The notes under the pieces: model-generated | Database searches by the model: none | Told to the model about the DNA's origin: nothing | Seen by the model: the letters and a program-made list of their open reading frames with translations, nothing else | In this document: piece by piece, positions 16,684 to 25,204 of the stretch | How positions within the stretch are numbered: position 1 is the first letter of the stretch | How the letters are laid out: each line of letters starts with the position of its first letter | Source of the DNA: Candidatus Competibacteraceae bacterium | GTDB lineage: Bacteria > Pseudomonadota > Gammaproteobacteria > Competibacterales > Competibacteraceae | Assembly (NCBI GenBank): GCA_003989065.1 | Contig: RXIW01000004.1 | Span: 1 to 64,000, forward strand | Length of the DNA: 64,000 nt | Reading direction: 5' to 3' | Program-made: the position numbers and the translations under genes

Positions 16684-17841
16684 ATGTCGACTTCTCCATC
16701 CCGCCTGTTGCAACGCATTCGTCAATTGATCGCCACGCCGTCGGTGAGCAGCGTGTCGCCGCAGTTCGATCAAAGCAATCGGCCGGTGATCGATCTGCTG
16801 GCGGGCTGGCTGGAGGAGGCTGGTTTCGCAGTGCGGATCGAGCCGTTGCCGGATCGGCCGGATCGAGCCAATCTGGTGGCCACGCTGGGCAGCGGGCCGG
16901 GCGGTCTGGTGCTGGCCGGGCATACCGATACCGTGCCGTTCGATGCTGGCCGCTGGCATTTCGATCCGTTTGGCGGGATCGAGGCCGACGGCCGCATCTA
17001 TGGTCTGGGCTCGGCGGACATGAAATCCTTCCTGGCGCTGGCGCTGACCGCCGCCCAGGAATTCACGCCGGGCGCATTGCGCCGACCGCTGGTGATCGTG
17101 GCTACGGCGGACGAGGAGAGCACCATGGCCGGGGCGCGGGCGCTGGCGGCAGCGGGCCAGCCGCTGGGCCGCCACGCGGTGATCGGTGAGCCCACTGGTC
17201 TGAAACCGGTGCGGATGCACAAGGGTATTTTGATGGAGGCGATCCGGCTGGAGGGCCGGTCGGGCCATTCCAGCAATCCGGCCTTGGGCGTTAGCGCCTT
17301 GGAAGGGATGCATCGAGTGATCGGCGAACTGCTGCAATGGCGGGCGGAGTTGCAGGCGCGTTACCGCAATCCACTGTTCGAAGTGGCGGGGCCGACGCTC
17401 AATCTGGGTCGCATCCATGGCGGCGACAACCCCAACCGGATTTGCGCCGATTGCGAATTGCACATCGATATCCGTCCGCTGCCAGGGCTGACCCTGGCCG
17501 AGTTGCGCGAAGCTTTGCACCGGCGTCTGGGCCAGCTGCTGGCCGATAGCGGATTGAGCTTGAGTTTCCAGGCGCTGTTTCCGGGGGTCGAGGCGCTGGA
17601 GACGCCGGCGACGGCGACCATCGTGCAGGCGGCGGAGGAGTTGACCGGCGCGCCGGCCGGCGTGGCGGGCTTCGGCACCGAGGGGCCGTTCTTCAACGCA
17701 CTGGGGATGGAGACGGTCATCCTCGGTCCCGGCAGCGTGGATTGTGCCCATCAGCCGGACGAATATTTGCCGCTGGCCGCGATTCCGCAGACCTTGAGCG
17801 TGTTACAGGCGTTGATTGGCCGCTTCTGCCTCCAGGGGTGA
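16684..17841 (+). CDS. argE: Acetylornithine deacetylase
   Basis: A 385-residue M20-family metallohydrolase that converts N-acetylornithine to ornithine and acetate in the linear arginine pathway. Metal ligands are visible in LAGHTDTVPFD and the Glu pair in ATADEESTMAGA. YGLGSADMKSF supplies the bridging Asp, and EGPFFNALG with DCAHQPDEYL closes the site near the C-terminus. The insertion domain follows GLKPVRMHKG. Length matches E. coli ArgE. The ATG at 16684 faces away from the GNAT-C39 gene. M20 relatives with other N-acyl substrates cannot be excluded, but ArgE-type motifs are strong. Confidence 0.9.
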   Translation: MSTSPSRLLQRIRQLIATPSVSSVSPQFDQSNRPVIDLLAGWLEEAGFAVRIEPLPDRPDRANLVATLGSGPGGLVLAGHTDTVPFDAGRWHFDPFGGIEADGRIYGLGSADMKSFLALALTAAQEFTPGALRRPLVIVATADEESTMAGARALAAAGQPLGRHAVIGEPTGLKPVRMHKGILMEAIRLEGRSGHSSNPALGVSALEGMHRVIGELLQWRAELQARYRNPLFEVAGPTLNLGRIHGGDNPNRICADCELHIDIRPLPGLTLAELREALHRRLGQLLADSGLSLSFQALFPGVEALETPATATIVQAAEELTGAPAGVAGFGTEGPFFNALGMETVILGPGSVDCAHQPDEYLPLAAIPQTLSVLQALIGRFCLQG

Positions 17842-17858
17842 CGGCCAGGGAGCAAAAA

Positions 17859-18776
17859 ATGCAAAATTTGTTGCTGATCGCTGGGGCGGTCGGACCAATT
17901 TTCGTGATGATCCTGATCGGTTTCGCTCTGCGGCGGGTGGGTTTCCCCGGCGATGGATTCTGGCCGGCCGCAGAGCGTTTCACTTACTTCGTGCTGTTTC
18001 CGGCGCTGCTGGTGCACCGATTGGCCCTGTCCCAGCTGGGCGATTACGCGGTGGGTCCGCTGGCGGCGGCCATCGTGGGGCTGCTGTTGGCCATGACGGC
18101 GCTGGCGTATGCGCTGCGACCCTGGCTGAAAGTGGATGGACCGGCGTTTTCCTCGGTGTATCAGGGTTTGATCCGATTCAACACCTTCATTGGCCTGGCG
18201 GTGGCGCTGACGGTGTTCCATGCCGAGGGCGGCACGGTGGCGGCGCTGGTGATGGCGATCATGATTCCGCTGATCAATGTGCTGTGTGTGCTGGTGCTGA
18301 ATGCCCACGCCGATATGGAGACCAGTCTGGTCGGCGTGTTGCGGGGCCTGGCCACCAATCCGTTGATTCTGTCCTGCCTGGTCGGCATCGGGTTGAACGT
18401 GAGCGGGATCGGGCTGCCGTGGGGATCGGCGGCGGTGCTGGATATTTTGGAGCGGGCCGCGTTGCCACTGGGTTTGCTGGCGGTGGGGGCTGGCTTGCAA
18501 GTTCGAGCGCTGGCCCGCCCCGGCTTGCTGTTGACGACCAGTGGACTGAAGCTACTGGTATACCCGGTGCTGGCGGGAGGGCTGTGCTGGCTGCTGGGTA
18601 TCAACCGCCTGGAGACGGCGATACTGGTGCTGTTCGCGGCGCTGCCGGGCTCGTCCACTTCCTACATCCTGGCCCAGCAGCTGGGTGGCGATGCCGCACT
18701 GATGGCGGTGATCGTCACGGTGGAGACGGCCTTGGCCATGGTGACCTTGCCGCTGGTGTTGCTGGGCGTGGTGTGA
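17859..18776 (+). CDS. AEC-family (auxin efflux carrier-like) permease
   Basis: A 305-residue inner-membrane transporter of the AEC family with about ten hydrophobic segments starting at NLLLIAGAVGPIFVMILIGF. Family marks are FVLFPALLVHRLA in the second segment and ALPGSSTSYILAQQLGGDA near the C-terminus, which is typical of malonate/dicarboxylate or auxin-like carriers. The ATG at 17859 follows a CAGGGAG ribosome site 17 bp after the argE stop, so the two may be co-transcribed. Export of an amino acid or organic acid is a guess. Confidence 0.85.
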   Translation: MQNLLLIAGAVGPIFVMILIGFALRRVGFPGDGFWPAAERFTYFVLFPALLVHRLALSQLGDYAVGPLAAAIVGLLLAMTALAYALRPWLKVDGPAFSSVYQGLIRFNTFIGLAVALTVFHAEGGTVAALVMAIMIPLINVLCVLVLNAHADMETSLVGVLRGLATNPLILSCLVGIGLNVSGIGLPWGSAAVLDILERAALPLGLLAVGAGLQVRALARPGLLLTTSGLKLLVYPVLAGGLCWLLGINRLETAILVLFAALPGSSTSYILAQQLGGDAALMAVIVTVETALAMVTLPLVLLGVV

Positions 18777-18787
18777 GTCGACATCCG

Positions 18788-18806
18788 GCCAGCGGTCGCC
18801 GCTGGC
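18788..18806 (+). other. Small hairpin after the AEC permease
   Basis: GCCAGCGG at 18788-18795 pairs with CCGCTGGC at 18799-18806 around a 3-nt loop, 12 bp past the permease stop. No T-run follows. The rest of the 196-bp gap to the next gene shows no reading frame of note and no promoter I would defend. Confidence 0.35.
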
Positions 18807-18972
18807 TGATCGGACACGGCGCGGTTCGTGTCACCGTGGCGACGGATTGCAACGTGGTTTTCCTACCATGGTCGGCGACGCTGCACCTTGACCGATAATG
18901 GCTATGCTGTGATGAGCATTCCCAACGCCGAAACCTGAATCTGCTCGGCCAACCCCCGGAGAATTTCCGCCC

Positions 18973-20859
18973 ATGGCGACCGGCAACGAGTTTACCCTGC
19001 TGCGGCAACGGCGTTTTCTGCCGTTTTTCCTGACCCAGTTTCTCGGGGCGTTCAACGATAACGTCTTCAAGAACGCGCTGATCATCCTGATTGCGTTCCA
19101 AATGGCGAACGTCGACGCCGCCCGTTCCAATTTCCTGATCAATCTGTGCGCCGGCCTGTTCGTGTTGCCGTTCTTCCTGTTCTCAGCCAGCGCCGGGCAG
19201 CTGTCCGACAAGTTCGAAAAATCGCGCTACATCCGCTGGGTCAAGCTGCTGGAAATCGCCATCATGATCGGCGCAGCGGTGGGGTTCATGTTGAACAGCG
19301 TGGCCCTGTTGATTGCCATGCTGTTCATGATGGGCTGTCATTCGACGCTGTTCGGCCCGGTCAAGTACAGCATCATGCCGCAGCACCTCAAGCCGGAGGA
19401 ACTGGTCGGCGGCAATGCCTGGGTGGAGATGGGCACTAACCTGGCCATTCTGCTTGGCACCATCTTGGGCGGCGTGCTGATCGCCTGGCCGCAGGGCCAT
19501 ATGTGGGTGTCGGGCGCGGTCATCATGATCGCTGTGCTCGGCTATCTGGTCAGCCGGGCCATTCCCCAGGCGCCGCCCGCTGCCCCCGATCTACGGTTCA
19601 ACTGGAATCCGGTCAGCGAAGCTTGGCGCATCCTGCGCTTCACCTACGGCAATTTTACCGTCTTCCAGTCGGTGCTCGGCATTTCCTGGTTCTGGTTCCT
19701 GGGTAGCGTCTACCTGGCGCAGTTGCCCAATTTCACCCGGCTGACCCTGGGCGGCGGCGAGCACGTGGTGACCTTGCTGCTGACGCTGTTCGCCGTCGGG
19801 ATCGGGACTGGGTCGCTGCTGTGCGAACGGATGTCCGGACGCCAGGTGGAACTCGGACTGGTGCCGTTCGGCTCCATCGGCCTGACCCTGTTCGGGGTGG
19901 ATCTGTTCTTCGCCACGCCGGCAGCGCCGCCAGCGGGTAGCGAGCTACTGGGGATGCTGGCTTTCCTGAGTCAGCCGGGTAGTTGGCGGATCGTGCTGGA
20001 CGTGGTGGCGATCGGCATGTTCGGCGGCTTTTTCATCGTGCCGCTGTATGCCCTGGTGCAGCAGCGCAGCGAGCCCAGTCATCTGTCGCGGGTGATCGCC
20101 GGCAACAACATCCTCAACGCCGTGTTCATGGTGGCGGCGGCCGTGATCGCCATCATCCTGCTGGATCTGGGCTTGAGCATTCCCCAGCTGTTGCTGGCGA
20201 TGGCGATCCTCAACGCGGCGGTGGCGGCCTACATCTTCAGCCTGGTGCCTGAATTCCTGATGCGTTTTATGGTCTGGATTCTGGTCAACATCGGTTATCG
20301 GCTCAAGACGCGTGGCCTGGACCATATCCCCGACCAGGGGCCGGCGGTGGTGGTGTGCAATCACATCAGTTACATGGATGCGTTGGTGGTGATCGGTTGT
20401 TGCCGACGACCGATTCGCTTCGTGATGGATTACCAGATCTTCAAAGTTCCGGTGTTGAATTTCGTATTCCGCACCGCCGGGGCCATTCCCATCGCGTCGG
20501 CGCGGGAGAAGCCCGAGATCTTGAAACAAGCTTATGACCGGGTCGCCCGTTATCTGGAAGAGGGCGAAGTCGTGGGCATCTTTCCGGAAGGGCGCTTGAC
20601 CGAAGATGGCGAGATCGGGCCGTTCAAGGCCGGTATCGAGCATATCGTGCAGCGGACGCCGGTCCCGGTGATCCCGATGGCGTTGCGCGGCATGTGGGGT
20701 AGTTTCTTCAGCCGCCGCTATGGCAAGGCGATGAGCCATCTGCCGCGCCGGTTCTGGTCGCGTATCGAACTGGCGGTTGGCGAACCGACGCCGCCGGAGC
20801 AGGCGACATCGGCGTTGTTGCGCGAGCGCGTGCGGGCTTTGCGGGGTGATTGGCAGTAA
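18973..20859 (+). CDS. MFS lysophospholipid-type transporter fused to PlsC acyltransferase
   Basis: A 628-residue fusion. Residues about 1-420 are an MFS permease resembling LplT (FLTQFLGAFNDNVFKNALIILI, then about 12 membrane segments). Residues about 430-628 are a 1-acylglycerol-3-phosphate acyltransferase domain with the H-x4-D motif NHISYMD and FPEGRLTEDGEIGPFKAGIE-type phosphate binding. It lacks the C-terminal acyl-ACP synthetase domain seen in some three-part relatives. The likely role is to flip and re-acylate lysophospholipids at the inner membrane, so it belongs to membrane repair. The last gene in this stretch, 13 bp downstream, may be co-expressed. Confidence 0.9.
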   Translation: MATGNEFTLLRQRRFLPFFLTQFLGAFNDNVFKNALIILIAFQMANVDAARSNFLINLCAGLFVLPFFLFSASAGQLSDKFEKSRYIRWVKLLEIAIMIGAAVGFMLNSVALLIAMLFMMGCHSTLFGPVKYSIMPQHLKPEELVGGNAWVEMGTNLAILLGTILGGVLIAWPQGHMWVSGAVIMIAVLGYLVSRAIPQAPPAAPDLRFNWNPVSEAWRILRFTYGNFTVFQSVLGISWFWFLGSVYLAQLPNFTRLTLGGGEHVVTLLLTLFAVGIGTGSLLCERMSGRQVELGLVPFGSIGLTLFGVDLFFATPAAPPAGSELLGMLAFLSQPGSWRIVLDVVAIGMFGGFFIVPLYALVQQRSEPSHLSRVIAGNNILNAVFMVAAAVIAIILLDLGLSIPQLLLAMAILNAAVAAYIFSLVPEFLMRFMVWILVNIGYRLKTRGLDHIPDQGPAVVVCNHISYMDALVVIGCCRRPIRFVMDYQIFKVPVLNFVFRTAGAIPIASAREKPEILKQAYDRVARYLEEGEVVGIFPEGRLTEDGEIGPFKAGIEHIVQRTPVPVIPMALRGMWGSFFSRRYGKAMSHLPRRFWSRIELAVGEPTPPEQATSALLRERVRALRGDWQ

Positions 20860-20872
20860 GCGGAGGTGATCG

Positions 20873-21190
20873 ATGACAGGCGATGTTTCCCGAATGGTGG
20901 CCGGTCGCCGATGGCGGCGTCAGACCGGCGCGGTGTCGATGCTCTGGCTGGTTGCGTTCGGCCTGGTGGGTGGCGTGCTGCTCTACTGGTATACGACACC
21001 GCAGGATGCGCCTCCCTGGGTGCGTGAGCACTTGCCCGGACTGAGCACCGGGACGTTGTACCGATGGCACGACGATCAGGGCCGCGAGCAGGTGACCGAC
21101 AAACCGCCCAAGGGTCGGCCCTTTGAGCCGGTGGTCTACCCGACCAATGTCAACGTGATGCCGGCCGCCAACAGACGGGAATCGCCTTGA
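20873..21190 (+). CDS. Small membrane-anchored DUF4124-like protein
   Basis: A 105-residue protein with one membrane segment near residues 20-41 (VSMLWLVAFGLVGGVLLYWY). A periplasmic tail follows whose pattern LYRWHDDQGREQVTDKPP resembles the DUF4124 fold found in many gammaproteobacterial envelope proteins. The function of that domain is unknown. It follows the MFS-PlsC gene by 13 bp with GCGGAGGTGATCG as ribosome site and precedes a strong terminator, so it ends this transcript. Confidence 0.7.
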   Translation: MTGDVSRMVAGRRWRRQTGAVSMLWLVAFGLVGGVLLYWYTTPQDAPPWVREHLPGLSTGTLYRWHDDQGREQVTDKPPKGRPFEPVVYPTNVNVMPAANRRESP

Positions 21191-21196
21191 ACGAAA

Positions 21197-21222
21197 GAAC
21201 CCCCTGGGTTGCCAGGGGGTTC
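21197..21222. terminator. Bidirectional intrinsic-type terminator
   Basis: GAACCCCCTGG at 21197-21207 pairs perfectly with CCAGGGGGTTC at 21212-21222 around loop GTTG. Flanking ACGAA and TTCGT can lengthen the stem and give short A/T tracts on both sides. It sits between a plus-strand and a minus-strand gene and probably serves both. Confidence 0.8.
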
Positions 21223-21261
21223 GTTTGCCGATGATGCAGGTGACGCAAAGGAGCGAGTCGA

Positions 21262-21828
21262 TTACGGCGCGTCTTTCTGCGGTTGCTTGGTTTGTTGCGC
21301 CAGCTTGTTCAACTCATCGACCGTCATCTTGTCGTCGTAGATTCCGGCCCCGACCAGAACGTCAGGTTTGAAGGACACATTGGCGCTCTGGACGAAGGAG
21401 ATCTTGCGCGAGGCTTTGGCTTCGCCCGGCTTTGGCCACCAGTACTCGACCCAGCCGCCGCTCTGGCCGGTGCCGGCCTTGCACATGTCCTTGAACAACT
21501 GATGGTCCTTGTCGTCGCGCATCTGCAGGATCGGTTTGCCGACCAGGTCGGGCCGCAGCGGGTGGGCGATCATCACATCGTCACGGCAGCTGAACACGAA
21601 CACATAGCTGTCTTTCCAGACCCAGCGGGCGTCCTTGTTGTTGTTGAAGTCGGAAAAGCCCGCCAAGCCCTTGTCGTGCAGATACTGCGACGCCTCGTGG
21701 ACCTTGGAGACCACTTCTTCGGGAGTGGCGGTGGCGGTGGCGGTGGCGGTGTTGGGATCGGCGGCCAGAGCCGGCGCGGCGCTCAATAACAAAGCGAGAC
21801 CGGCTAAACCCAGTCGTTGTTTGCGCAT
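21262..21828 (-). CDS. Secreted cache-domain protein
   Basis: A 188-residue periplasmic protein with a signal peptide (LAGLALLLSAAPALA, cleavage near residue 22). A Thr-Ala repeat linker comes next (about 26-35), encoded by a hexanucleotide tandem repeat. The body, about 38-170, is a single cache sensor domain (VSKVHEASQYLHDKGLAGF, then HPLRPDLVGKPILQMRDDKD and WVEYWWPKPG). Stand-alone secreted cache proteins bind small ligands such as short acids and often accompany signalling or transport genes. The next gene upstream on the same strand is an acetate permease, so acetate sensing is a fair guess, but nothing shows the ligand. Confidence 0.8.
   Translation of the reverse strand: MRKQRLGLAGLALLLSAAPALAADPNTATATATATPEEVVSKVHEASQYLHDKGLAGFSDFNNNKDARWVWKDSYVFVFSCRDDVMIAHPLRPDLVGKPILQMRDDKDHQLFKDMCKAGTGQSGGWVEYWWPKPGEAKASRKISFVQSANVSFKPDVLVGAGIYDDKMTVDELNKLAQQTKQPQKDAP
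21725..21748. repeat. Hexanucleotide tandem repeat (GTGGCG)4 inside a coding region
   Basis: Four perfect copies of GTGGCG encode the Thr-Ala linker of the cache protein. Copy-number change by slippage would add or remove Thr-Ala pairs without shifting the frame. Confidence 0.8.
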
Positions 21829-21877
21829 GATTCGAATCCTCCGGGATTATTTTGGTGGTTGGTGCGCGATGGTCGAC

Positions 21878-22441
21878 TCAGGACACCCAGGGCTTGCCGG
21901 CCGGCAAGATTTCGCGTCCATAGATCTCGTTCAGAATGATGCGGGCCATCATGTACCAGGCTGCCAGGGCGCAGACCATCAGTTCGTATCCGGCGACTAC
22001 GGTTAGGTTGGGATAGCCGAAGTGCGCCAGATCGAGCAGGATGAAGCCGATCAGCAGGGTGGTGAAGGTGAAGGCCATGGCGCCATGAATGCGCAGCGAA
22101 CCGATCCACAGGATCACGGTGAACAGTGTCCAGGCGACCAGGAACCAGCCGACATCGGTAGTACTGGCCTTGAACAGCTCGTATTTGTTTCCGATCAACA
22201 TCAGGCACAGAGCGATCCAGAATGCTCCGTAAGAGGTGAAGGCGCAGTAACCGAAATTGTTACCGGTCTTCATCTCCTGCAAGCCGGCGATGAGTTGGGC
22301 GGTGCCACCGAAGATCAGGCCCAGCCAGATCACCGGTCCGATACCGGCCCAGCCGACATTGTGAAACTGTAGGAAAAGGGTGGTCAAACCAAAGCCGGCC
22401 AAGCCCACGACTGCCGGATTACCCAGTTTTTGTTCTGCCAT
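21878..22441 (-). CDS. satP: Acetate/succinate uptake transporter (GPR1/FUN34/YaaH family)
   Basis: A 187-residue inner-membrane protein with six hydrophobic segments. The family signature begins GNPAVVGLAGFGLTTLFLQFHNVG and includes FGGTAQLIAGLQEMKTGNNFG. Relatives such as E. coli SatP form hexameric acetate/succinate:proton channels. I start at the ATG at 22441 (MAEQKLGNP), with GGAGA 8 bp upstream. The longer frame to 22609 lacks a site and has atypical codons. A secreted cache protein lies just downstream. Confidence 0.92.
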   Translation of the reverse strand: MAEQKLGNPAVVGLAGFGLTTLFLQFHNVGWAGIGPVIWLGLIFGGTAQLIAGLQEMKTGNNFGYCAFTSYGAFWIALCLMLIGNKYELFKASTTDVGWFLVAWTLFTVILWIGSLRIHGAMAFTFTTLLIGFILLDLAHFGYPNLTVVAGYELMVCALAAWYMMARIILNEIYGREILPAGKPWVS

Positions 22442-22523
22442 CAGTGTTCTCCAGATTGTAGTTATATCCGGCCGCATCGTGCCCGGACGAGGCAGAGGTA
22501 ACGCCTGATGCGGCCTTGCAGAC

Positions 22524-22551
22524 ACTATAGGAAAGAATTCACCGAGGTAAA
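22524..22551 (-). promoter_or_regulatory. Candidate sigma-70 promoter for satP
   Basis: On the minus strand TTTACC (-35) and TATAGT (-10) are 16 bp apart. Transcription would start near 22517, giving a leader of about 75 nt. The remainder of the 242-bp gap up to the EAL gene shows no reading frame I can support. Confidence 0.4.
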
Positions 22552-22683
22552 GCGGGTCGTCGGAATGACCCGAAAAAAATCCTGATCGGTCTTGCCGTCG
22601 CCTCGTCACGCGACTCCCCGAAGTTGCCGCTAGGGAGATACTAGTGAATCGTTGTCGTGATGAATCTTAACCGAGCGGAAGCC

Positions 22684-24594
22684 CTATGGGAAAACCCGCA
22701 CGTCGGTGCAGGCCAGATAGTCCCGGATATCCCACAGGCGGTTGATGATACTGAAGGTGAGGGTATGGCCCGCCGCCAGAATCATCATCCTCTTGTCCAG
22801 ACTGTAGATAGGTTCGGCCAGCACCATGCCGTGGCGCAGGTCGGGCAGGGCGATCAGTTGCCCCTTCACGAGGAGGCGGTGTGAAATGGGCTCGCTGCTG
22901 GCGCGGCTGGGGGTTGCGGCGGCTGGGGGTTGCAACAGTCTGGATTCGCTCTCCAGATAATACTGCGGGGGTTGTGGGCTGAAATCTTCCGCCAGGGCCT
23001 GCTGAATGATGTTCTTCAAGGTCCGCAGATTGACCGGCTTGCGCAAAAAGCCGTTGATGTCCAGGACGATGGATTGCATCAGTACGTTCCATTCGTCGTG
23101 ATCGAACAACAGGATGAGGCGGGTCGCCGGGCTGAGCAGGGTTTGTTGGGTACGAATCAGCCGGATCAGGTCCAGCCCGCTGTCCTCGCCGAGATCGATG
23201 TCGGTGATGACCAGATCGTAGTAGGTTTCGGCCAGTCGTCGCAGCGCTTCTTTCAGACCTTGCACTCGGGCGACCCGACCGATGCCCAGATTCTCGATCG
23301 ACTCGCCATGGTTTTCGGCGTTGCGTACCAAGGCCGGATTTTCTTTCTCGACCAGCAGAATGTCCACGACCTTCTGGGTGGGTCGAACGGTTAGATGGGT
23401 GGGTAATGTCCAACTGGCCAGCCAATCCTTGACAGCTTCTTCCGGCATCGGTTTGGCGATCAGGTAACCTTGCGCGATGTCGCAACCCAATTCGCGCAGC
23501 ATTTCCCAGTTCTCCAGCGTTTCCACTCCCTCCGCCGTCACTTTGATGCCGAGACTGTGGGCGACCGACAGGGTGGATTCGAGAATGACGCGGGTCGATT
23601 CCTGATCGGAGTGCTGCACGAAAGATCGATCGATCTTGAGTTCGCTGAACGGAATGCGGGTCAATTGCTGGGCGGACGAATAGCCGGTACCGAAATCGTC
23701 GATGGACAGGCCGAAACCGCGTAGTCGCAAGCGAGACAGGTTTTCCAGGGAAGAACCGATGTCGGTCATCGCCGCCGATTCGGTGATCTCCAGCACGATA
23801 TCGCTGGGCAAGATGCCTTGATTCGCCACCACGGCATGGATGCGTTCGGCCAATCCCAGGCGCGACAGGGAGGTTTGCGAAAGATTGACCGAGACGGTCA
23901 GCGCCAGATCCTGCTCGCGCCAAGCGCGGCAAATCATGGCCGACTTGTTCAGGATGATCCAGGTTAGCGTATCCATGAGTCCGTAGTCCTCGATCGCGGC
24001 GATGAAGTCGCCTGGGGCGACCACCCCACGGTTGGGACTGCGCCAACGCGCCAGAGCTTCCATGCCGACCACTTCTCCGCTGGACATGTCGACCTTAGGC
24101 TGAAAGTAGGGAACGAACTCGGCCTGATTTAGGGCCGTGACTATCTCCTGGCGGGGAATGGCGTCGTCGTCGTGGGCGACATCTGTCGCGGCGCTGATCT
24201 CCCGCTTCGCGACGAGGGCCAGCAGTTGGCTGCGCGAACAGGGCTTGGGCATGATTCCCAGAACATGTAGGCGGTAGGCGTCTGCCATGGTCTGCACCGA
24301 TTCCAGGATCGCGCGGCCGTGACTGCTAACCAGAATGATCGAGACTTTGCTGTTCATCTGACTCAGCCGTCTCAACACGGCCATACCATCCATTTCCGGC
24401 ATGTTGAGATCACAGATGACGATGTCGACCGGCGTCTCCGCCGCGGCCCATTTCTCCAATGCCTCACGGCCGTTTTCCGCCTGCATGATGTGCTGAGCGC
24501 CGATCGTGCCGAGCAGCGTCGCCAACACTTCGCGTTGAAAGGGGTCGTCCTCGATCACCAGGAAACTCAAGTTACGGATCGCTTCGGTGTTCAT
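22684..24594 (-). CDS. Response regulator REC-EAL-REC, c-di-GMP phosphodiesterase
   Basis: A 636-residue cytoplasmic protein. An N-terminal receiver spans about 8-130 (phospho-Asp in VICDLNMPEMDG). An EAL domain follows at about 155-400, a second receiver at about 410-530 (DLVITDIDLGEDSGLDL), and a tail of about 100 residues. The EAL domain keeps the residues for catalysis: GMEALARW (Glu near 179), VNLSQ, LEITES, IDDFGTGYSS, LKIDRSF, AEGVET and QGYL. It should therefore hydrolyse c-di-GMP to pGpG. Two receivers suggest input from more than one kinase. It is divergent from an HPt-ending hybrid kinase, its probable partner. It starts at the ATG at 24594. Confidence 0.93.
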   Translation of the reverse strand: MNTEAIRNLSFLVIEDDPFQREVLATLLGTIGAQHIMQAENGREALEKWAAAETPVDIVICDLNMPEMDGMAVLRRLSQMNSKVSIILVSSHGRAILESVQTMADAYRLHVLGIMPKPCSRSQLLALVAKREISAATDVAHDDDAIPRQEIVTALNQAEFVPYFQPKVDMSSGEVVGMEALARWRSPNRGVVAPGDFIAAIEDYGLMDTLTWIILNKSAMICRAWREQDLALTVSVNLSQTSLSRLGLAERIHAVVANQGILPSDIVLEITESAAMTDIGSSLENLSRLRLRGFGLSIDDFGTGYSSAQQLTRIPFSELKIDRSFVQHSDQESTRVILESTLSVAHSLGIKVTAEGVETLENWEMLRELGCDIAQGYLIAKPMPEEAVKDWLASWTLPTHLTVRPTQKVVDILLVEKENPALVRNAENHGESIENLGIGRVARVQGLKEALRRLAETYYDLVITDIDLGEDSGLDLIRLIRTQQTLLSPATRLILLFDHDEWNVLMQSIVLDINGFLRKPVNLRTLKNIIQQALAEDFSPQPPQYYLESESRLLQPPAAATPSRASSEPISHRLLVKGQLIALPDLRHGMVLAEPIYSLDKRMMILAAGHTLTFSIINRLWDIRDYLACTDVRVFP

Positions 24595-25024
24595 AAAATC
24601 GCTCTAGATCCCGATCGCTTCAAGGCGCCTGGCGTTGGCTGGTGTAGACACGCCTTCAGCTCTATCCCCAGCGTAGAAAAGGTTGTGCATCGATGACGAC
24701 AATCAATGATTCGCCGCCGCGACGATTCTGGTGGAATACGCCGACCGACGGGATCGGACCCGTCCCTTGGGATGGAGCGCTGATCGTGATGGTCCCGGCG
24801 TGGTGTCGATATCGCGCGGGAGCCGATCCAGCCGGATACGGGAGCCGATTTTCGATATTGCAGGGCAATATGCCATCCTTAATCTGTGATTAGTATAACT
24901 TACGCTAGACTTGTCATCAGCATGACTAATGCTGCGGTCGTGCAAAACTGCTTAATAAAATTTAAATGCTATTTATTTGTATAAATAAGAAAAAGTTCAT
25001 CATCGGGCTGTATGCGATTCCAAT

Positions 25025-25072
25025 AAAGCAATGCGTATCTATATTAATATAATGTTACATTAACATTGCTTT
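25025..25072. repeat. Nested inverted repeats in the kinase promoter region
   Basis: AAAGCAATG at 25025-25033 is the exact complement of CATTGCTTT at 25064-25072. Inside are the palindrome ATATTAATAT (25041-25050) and AATGTTA-CAT-TAACATT (25051-25067). The inner and outer repeats share bases, so they are alternatives if formed as RNA or cruciforms. They could be operator sites. Confidence 0.55.
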
Positions 25073-25085
25073 TTGCACCTATAAT
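25055..25085 (+). promoter_or_regulatory. Candidate promoter of the hybrid kinase
   Basis: A perfect TATAAT lies at 25080-25085. The best -35 is TTACAT at 25055-25060 with a long 19-bp spacer. That -35 falls inside the AATGTTA/TAACATT palindrome, so a bound regulator would act there. Transcription would start near 25092, about 113 nt before the gene. Confidence 0.4.
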
Positions 25086-25204
25086 AAACAGATTTTATAG
25101 ATTATGCACCACTGGGCGTGGCTCTCGACAGCCTAGCGGCAAAATCTGGTCGAGGGGATTCCCGTATCGACCGCTGATGAACCACGAGCAAGGTGAAGGG
25201 CTCG

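Larger units (their letters stand above)
24595..25204. other. 610-bp divergent regulatory region, AT-rich on the right
   Basis: This gap separates the EAL regulator (minus) from the large hybrid kinase (plus). The left 300 bp is average in composition and holds only a weak 66-codon frame without homology. From about 24890 to 25100 it is strikingly AT-rich compared with the rest of the window and contains palindromes and a TATAAT box listed separately. It probably holds promoters for both signalling genes. Confidence 0.6.

Noticed and set aside
24693-24893. Possible 66-residue gene in the EAL/kinase intergenic region
   Set aside because: No ribosome site, no recognisable pattern, and it lies in a probable regulatory region; not enough support.
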